Shown: piece after piece, positions 1 through 2,998 of the stretch
Layout: each line of letters opens with the position of its first letter
Position numbering within the stretch: position 1 is the stretch's first letter
Assembly (NCBI GenBank): GCA_003505715.1
Contig: DNXU01000284.1
Coordinates: forward strand, 1 to 5,799
Reading direction: 5' to 3'
Source of the DNA: Cyanobacteria bacterium UBA8803
GTDB taxonomy: Bacteria > Cyanobacteriota > Cyanobacteriia > Cyanobacteriales > Coleofasciculaceae
DNA: 5,799 bases
Program-made: the position numbers and the translations under genes
Notes under the pieces: generated by a model
Database searches by the model: none
What the model saw: the letters and a program-made list of their open reading frames with translations, nothing else
What the model was told of the DNA's origin: nothing

Positions 1-75
1 AGGGAGTGAGGGGGTGAGGGAGAGAGGGGGTGAGGGAGTGAGGGAGTGAGGGGGGGAGGGGGTGAGGGGGGGAGG
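1..75. repeat. Degenerate G-rich octamer tandem repeat, cut by the window edge
   Basis: From position 5 the sequence stays in a strict 8-base register: AGTGAGGG, GGTGAGGG, AGAGAGGG, GGTGAGGG, AGTGAGGG, AGTGAGGG, GGGGAGGG, GGTGAGGG and a last partial GGGGAGG, with a fragment of another unit at 1-4. The plus strand is purely purine apart from one T in most units. The array ends abruptly at TTTT (76) and continues off the left edge. It lies 35 bp beyond the stop codon of the minus-strand gene. Short tandemly repeated sequences between genes are common in filamentous cyanobacteria. A GGG run every eight bases also makes the plus strand a G-quadruplex candidate. It does not look like part of a gene. 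Confidence 0.9.
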
Positions 76-110
76 TTTTGATGCGTTCTGGTGTACGCAG
101 TTCATGGCGG

Positions 111-1079
111 CTACTTGCGTTCTGGGAAAAAGAGTATATTTCTCAGTTTTTCCGGAATCTCTTCAAAATGTTCTAACAGGAAGTCCATTAGGGCAAGATG
201 GCGCAAATCTACACGGTTGGGACGCCGATAGTTTTGACCTGTGGCGAACCAACGCTTGACAGTGGGTATTGAGCGGGAGCAAATATAACCAATCATTTCA
301 TAATTTACCTCCCATTTACCATAAAACTGTCTCGGTGTCATACTTAATCGGCAGTGGCTATACAGGTCGATCAGATTTTGCTCTCGCTCTCGGATCGGGC
401 GAGGGTTCCGTTTGCTTCCGGTATGGTAACGTCCGGGGGGCGTATGAAATGACTTGGGGACGTTCGGTAAGCGGGAGAACTTATGGGGATAGGTATGGCT
501 ACTTGGGTTTGGCATCTCTTGCAAATCTTCTTCCCAAGCGGTATCGGCAGTTGTCCAAGCTGCGCAGGGAGAGTCTGGATTGAGGCAAATCAAGTAGCCA
601 ACTGCCCACTGGCAGCGATGTTGGGCATAGCCATAAAAGCTGCCTATGACAACACCCCAGTCTGTATTTTGAGATGGAACTTGCCAGCAGACGCGATCTC
701 CTATTTTGTAGCGGGGAGTGAAATCTTTCGGCAGATCGGCTGGCGGGTTAATGGCGGGCGGTGCAATCTCCCAATTCCTTGGGTCATAAAGGACATCCGA
801 GTCTCCGTGCCGGATCGCATTTAGGTAACTCGCAATCACTTTGCCGTTGAGGTGATTGGTTAATCGGTCAATTAGGATCGCGGCTAAGCTTTCGAGTTCC
901 TCTTCCTCCAGATTCATCAATGCCGCATTGAAATCCTCATCGGCATAGTTCCTCAAATAGGACAGTAATTTTGTAACGCCAAAATCTTCTAAGGCTTGCT
1001 GATAGGTCTTTTGAGTGGAAGGGGGGTAGATTGGGCGATCGCTAACTGGTTTTACATTGCGGACTTTGACATGTGGCAT
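111..1079 (-). CDS. Cyanobacterial SH3-like/helix-turn-helix protein of unknown function
   Basis: A complete 322-residue reading frame, ATG at 1079 to TAG at 111. Three regions can be seen. Residues 20-92 are predicted helical and acidic (LEEEELESLAAILIDRL), with no family I can name. Residues 123-187 look like a small beta-barrel, SH3-like module starting RYKIGDRVCWQ and containing DWGVVIGSFYGYA and AWTTADTAWEEDL. Residues 235-310 form a helix-turn-helix region (MTPRQFYGKWEVNYEMIGYI, then SRSIPTVKRWF) ending in DLRHLALMDFLLEHFEEIP. That last combination recurs in cyanobacterial proteins usually annotated only as HTH-domain or hypothetical, so DNA binding is plausible but inferred. A basic linker (about 198-232) joins the two modules. 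There is no signal peptide or membrane segment, so it is cytoplasmic. The start is supported by a strong promoter about 20 bases upstream. No clear Shine-Dalgarno is present, which is common in cyanobacteria. Target sites and role are unknown. Confidence 0.88.
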   Translation of the reverse strand: MPHVKVRNVKPVSDRPIYPPSTQKTYQQALEDFGVTKLLSYLRNYADEDFNAALMNLEEEELESLAAILIDRLTNHLNGKVIASYLNAIRHGDSDVLYDPRNWEIAPPAINPPADLPKDFTPRYKIGDRVCWQVPSQNTDWGVVIGSFYGYAQHRCQWAVGYLICLNPDSPCAAWTTADTAWEEDLQEMPNPSSHTYPHKFSRLPNVPKSFHTPPGRYHTGSKRNPRPIREREQNLIDLYSHCRLSMTPRQFYGKWEVNYEMIGYICSRSIPTVKRWFATGQNYRRPNRVDLRHLALMDFLLEHFEEIPEKLRNILFFPERK

Positions 1080-1106
1080 TTTTTATACTTGTGACCCTAT
1101 TGGCTT

Positions 1107-1135
1107 ATTATAACAAAATTAATAACAAATATCAA
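1107..1135 (-). promoter_or_regulatory. Sigma-70-type promoter of the minus-strand HTH gene
   Basis: Read on the minus strand, TTGATA (1135-1130) is followed after exactly 17 bases by a perfect TATAAT (1112-1107). Transcription would begin near 1100, giving a leader of about 20 bases before the ATG at 1079. The near-consensus boxes and ideal spacing make this the best promoter in the window. No operator dyad overlaps it closely. Confidence 0.65.
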
Positions 1136-1700
1136 ATCAGGCGAGCGCGAAGCATTCACTCACCTTTAAATTAACTTTAATTAAATTATTTGATAATTAG
1201 TAAACAAAAATCAAATCTCCTCTCATTTAGATCTGATTCAAACAGACAGTGGTAAATTAAAAACTGAAGTAAAAAAGCTTCGATTGACAGATATTACAAT
1301 TATCAAGTTCAGTGTTGAGTTAAGGAGGAAAAATCACCTGTTTGATCTTATATCTGCTTTATCAGTAATATCTGTTATTTCACAAAGTGACCATATCTTA
1401 ATTCAGATTAACAACAGTAGCACTCACATAGAAAGCTGATATTTCCTCAAATAGTAAACAGGGAGCCATGGCACTGAAGCTTGGCAGCCAGTGCAACTCT
1501 GCATTTGATAGCTCAAAAGAGGAAATCGCTCAGCTCAGCTAAAGTGGGTGCTGCTGTTATTTAAACATTATAGCTATAGTATTTTATTTGAATAACCCTA
1601 CTTTTTTTCTAGTTATTTTCTGCTACTGCCACTCTGTAAAAAAGCTTTTTTGCTAATAATTAGCTACAATAGCTGCTTTAGATTATACAAATTTTCTTGG
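1136..1700. other. AT-rich intergenic half without a convincing gene
   Basis: This stretch of the divergent spacer is visibly AT-rich and contains no HIP1 site. It holds several small perfect dyads: TATAGCTATA (1569-1578), six A, GC, six T (1638-1651), GCTAAT-A-ATTAGC (1652-1664) and AGCTA-CAA-TAGCT (1662-1674). It also has a GCACTG/CAGTGC stem with a 12-base loop (1471-1494). A perfect anti-Shine-Dalgarno match, TAAGGAGG, sits at 1321-1328, but only a CTG- or TTG-initiated short frame follows it. A TTGACA at 1284-1289 has no matching -10 box. A 24-codon ATG frame (1468-1542) has AGGGAG only two bases ahead of it. None of these is enough to call a gene. The stretch could be decayed mobile DNA or a regulatory spacer. 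Confidence 0.6.
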
Positions 1701-1705
1701 TAATT

Positions 1706-1749
1706 TTACTATAAGAAATTGGGTAAATTTACCCAATTTCTTATAGTAA
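1706..1749. repeat. Perfect 44-bp palindrome, 22-bp arms, no spacer
   Basis: Every base from 1706 to 1727 pairs with its mirror from 1749 back to 1728, with no mismatch and no central spacer. The centre is GGGTAAATTTACCC. TA dinucleotides (1707-1708 and 1747-1748) bound a 38-bp core whose arm is CTATAAGAAATTGGGTAAA. This arrangement resembles two terminal inverted repeats of a TA-duplicating (IS630/Tc1-mariner style) element joined with nothing between them. That origin is inference; the dyad itself is directly seen. No T-run follows either arm, and neither neighbouring gene is transcribed towards it, so a conventional terminator is unlikely. Other readings are a binding site for a dimeric protein, or a cruciform or RNA hairpin. 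Confidence 0.95.
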
Positions 1750-1750
1750 G

Positions 1751-1780
1751 ACTAAACGATTACTTGTAATACGATTTAGT
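1751..1780. repeat. Imperfect inverted repeat next to the large palindrome
   Basis: ACTAAA-CG-ATTAC (1751-1763) pairs with GTAAT-a-CG-a-TTTAGT (1766-1780), with two single-base bulges and a TT turn. It starts one base after the 44-bp palindrome. The two may belong to one structured element, or this may be a mutated second dyad. Confidence 0.7.
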
Positions 1781-2060
1781 ATAGTTGTGGATACCCAGAG
1801 TTTCAGGATTTCCTGCTAGGCAGGTATTGGTGAGGTGCTGTTTTTGCTGAAACATCCCAGCACCACCGAACTACCTACACTCCCCTGCGGCTCGCTCCCA
1901 TAGGTTTATCTATTTGGGCTGAGCCGAATCCGCTCAGGATATGATATCAATTGTTACAGTAGCGACAGATCGATATTGAGCTTGGCATAATACTCGCAAG
2001 CTAGTTGTGCTGTATTCCTTGCCATCGGTACTACAAACCAACTGATTTGGAATAGTATGC
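1781..2060. other. Intergenic segment with short stem-loops, no gene recognised
   Basis: No frame here looks coding. Visible dyads are CCTGC-TAG-GCAGG (1812-1824), GGTGCTG/CAGCACC (1834-1840 with 1858-1864), CTGAGC/GCTCAG (1919-1937) and AGCTTG/CAAGCT (1979-2002). The piece CCCCTGCGGCTCGCTCCCA (1882-1900) has the look of a dispersed cyanobacterial intergenic repeat remnant. A small RNA is possible from the density of stems, but no promoter-plus-terminator pair supports one, and I recognise no known RNA family. Confidence 0.45.
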
Positions 2061-2063
2061 CTT

Positions 2064-2092
2064 TGTAGACTGTTGGCGATCGCTACCATAAT
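2064..2092 (+). promoter_or_regulatory. Possible promoter of the NADAR gene
   Basis: TTGTAG (2064-2069) and CATAAT (2087-2092) are separated by 17 bases. The -35 box matches the sigma-70 consensus only at TTG. A HIP1 octamer (2076-2083) lies in the spacer. Transcription from about 2099 would give a leader of roughly 165 bases containing several stem-loops. This is a weak call from pattern alone. Confidence 0.3.
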
Positions 2093-2103
2093 ATAGATAA
2101 CCC

Positions 2104-2227
2104 ATCGGGGTGACCGATACCAGAGGACTAGAGAAACGACAAGTGTTGTCTGCCGGGTGGGGTAGGGATGAGTTTCCCCGCACCGCCCCCTGACAGCGAT
2201 GCACTCTTTTCTCGTAGAGAGAGCATC
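2104..2227 (+). promoter_or_regulatory. Structured leader or repeat element upstream of the NADAR gene
   Basis: Several stems occur in a row: ATCGG-GGTGA-CCGAT (2104-2118), GACAA-GTG-TTGTC (2138-2150), a G-rich/C-rich pairing of the GGTGGGG and CCCCGCACC tracts (about 2156-2185), and GATGC/GCATC with six more pairs after one mismatch (2198-2227). The segment is richer in GC than the DNA to its left. I recognise no known riboswitch signature; FMN, TPP and cobalamin cores were considered. The sequence could be a cis-acting leader or a copy of a dispersed intergenic repeat. Confidence 0.35.
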
Positions 2228-2266
2228 GTTTGGTGCAACCTAAATAGTTTTGATGTCCTGCCATGA
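2168..2266 (+). CDS. Possible 32-codon leader ORF overlapping the NADAR start
   Basis: ATG at 2168 opens a 32-codon frame (MSFPAPPPDSDAL at its start, ending in SFDVLP) that closes with TGA at 2264-2266. The stop overlaps the ATG of the next gene as ATGA, the classic geometry for translational coupling. The purine tract GTGGGGTAGGG directly precedes the ATG and may act as a weak ribosome site, whereas the NADAR ATG itself has none. The peptide is proline-rich at its N-terminus and resembles nothing I know. The frame lies over the stem-loops of the leader, so it may be an accident of repeat sequence. Confidence 0.25.
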   Translation: MSFPAPPPDSDALFSRRESIVWCNLNSFDVLP

Positions 2267-2760
2267 CAATCTATTTTTATAAAGTTGACGAACCTTATGG
2301 CTGTTTTTCCAACTTCTCTGAGCATCCAATTCAGATCGATGGTGTATATTGGCAAACAGTCGAACATTACTATCAAGCTCACAAATTTGTTGGGAGCGAA
2401 GATGAAGGGTTGATTGCGGTGATTCGCAATGCCCAAACGCCAATAGATGCAGCAAAAATTGGACGCGATCGCACCAGAAAATGGCGTTCTGACTGGGAGG
2501 TCATCAAACCGCAAATCATGTGGCGCGGTGTTTTAACCAAATTCCTTACCCATCCCGATATCCAGGCTATTTTACTTAGTACTGGGGAAGAACTTCTGGT
2601 GGAAAACTCTCCCAACGATTATTACTGGGGCTGTGGTCGGGATAAAACTGGACACAACCAACTTGGGAAAATTCTTATGAATGTCCGTCAAGAAATTCGG
2701 TGGAGCTTGCTCAAAAAGGATTGCGAGCTGCTCGATCTCCAATTGTCGTCAGAAGCGTAA
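2263..2760 (+). CDS. NADAR family protein (YbiA/RibX-type N-glycosidase)
   Basis: 165 residues, close to E. coli YbiA in length and collinear with it. Family landmarks are the N-terminal IYFY, GCFSNF (13-18), the WQTVEHYYQAHKF block (30-42), AAKIGRDRTRKWRSDW (63-78), MWRGVLTKF (86-94) and WGCGRDKTGHNQLGKILM (122-139). YbiA-type proteins hydrolyse N-glycosidic bonds in early, reactive riboflavin-pathway intermediates. Other members of the NADAR superfamily remove ADP-ribose from nucleic-acid guanine. Sequence alone does not say which applies here, and no DarT-like toxin or riboflavin gene is adjacent. The protein is cytoplasmic, with no signal peptide or membrane segment. The ATG at 2263 is the first possible start, because an in-frame TGA lies at 2251. 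It has no Shine-Dalgarno and is overlapped by the stop of a short upstream frame. All main motif blocks are present, so it is probably active. Confidence 0.93.
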   Translation: MTIYFYKVDEPYGCFSNFSEHPIQIDGVYWQTVEHYYQAHKFVGSEDEGLIAVIRNAQTPIDAAKIGRDRTRKWRSDWEVIKPQIMWRGVLTKFLTHPDIQAILLSTGEELLVENSPNDYYWGCGRDKTGHNQLGKILMNVRQEIRWSLLKKDCELLDLQLSSEA

Positions 2761-2828
2761 TGGGATAAGTTTTTACTCCCACGGGTAGCCCTTACAGGAA
2801 AATCCTCAAATGGCTGTGACAGTTGAAC

Positions 2829-2861
2829 CAAGGGCGATCGGTGGGATGGCGATTGCCCTTG
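2829..2861 (+). terminator. Stem-loop after the NADAR gene, terminator-like
   Basis: CAAGGGCGATCG (2829-2840) pairs over 12 positions with CGATTGCCCTTG (2850-2861), with a single G-U wobble and a 9-base loop. It is the strongest hairpin between the NADAR stop and the kinase. No T-run follows at once (CCCATGTCATC), so it is not a textbook intrinsic terminator. It may also act in RNA stability. A weaker TGGGA/TCCCA hairpin with a T-rich loop (2761-2781) begins immediately after the NADAR stop. Confidence 0.5.
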
Positions 2862-2998
2862 CCCATGTCATCTTATAAGATTTTAGAACTGTATTTATTA
2901 TGTTTTTTCAAAATCTGCTGCCAGCTAAGTCTAAAGGAATTTACATAAATTTATAAATCGGGTGCATCAAAGGAAAAATATTATAGAGAGATAGAACA
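2862..2998 (+). promoter_or_regulatory. Upstream region of the sensor kinase, probable promoter region
   Basis: AT-rich spacer between the stem-loop and the kinase start. It contains the 10-bp palindrome TCTTATAAGA (2871-2880) and several -10-like hexamers: TAAGAT at 2876 (17 bases after TTGCCC at 2853), TATTAT at 2896, TATAAA at 2952 and TATTAT at 2979. None has a good -35 partner, so the exact promoter cannot be fixed. A promoter somewhere here is likely because the kinase lies beyond the stem-loop. Confidence 0.3.

Noticed and set aside
269..824. Two overlapping plus-strand open frames of 104 and 113 codons
   Set aside because: They are antisense to the HTH gene, whose frame is longer, has a clear domain pattern and a strong promoter.
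1284..1306. Promoter based on the exact TTGACA at 1284-1289
   Set aside because: No -10 hexamer lies at 16-18 bases; the nearest candidate (TATCAA at 1301) is only 11 bases away.
1468..1542. 24-codon plus-strand ATG frame (MALKLGSQC at its start)
   Set aside because: AGGGAG lies only two bases before the ATG, too close for good initiation, and the frame is too short to judge. The ATG sits in the CCATGG palindrome region.
1706..1749. Terminator or CRISPR-like repeat
   Set aside because: No T-tract, no gene transcribed towards it, and no repeat-spacer periodicity; it is a single dyad.
1760..1855. 31-codon minus-strand frame (MFQQKQHLTNTCLAGNPETL at its start)
   Set aside because: No ribosome site or modification-enzyme neighbour, and it ends inside the bulged dyad. 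I recognise no precursor-peptide family, so it is most likely chance.
2104..2227. Known riboswitch (FMN, TPP, cobalamin or preQ1)
   Set aside because: None of the conserved core sequences of these classes is present, despite the several stems.
2031..2264. 77-codon minus-strand open frame covering the NADAR leader
   Set aside because: It starts over the NADAR ATG, lies on the hairpin-rich segment, has no recognisable motif and no promoter or ribosome site, and its content looks like translated repeat sequence.
2829..2861. Classical intrinsic terminator
   Set aside because: The stem is strong but no T-run follows, so it is reported only as terminator-like.
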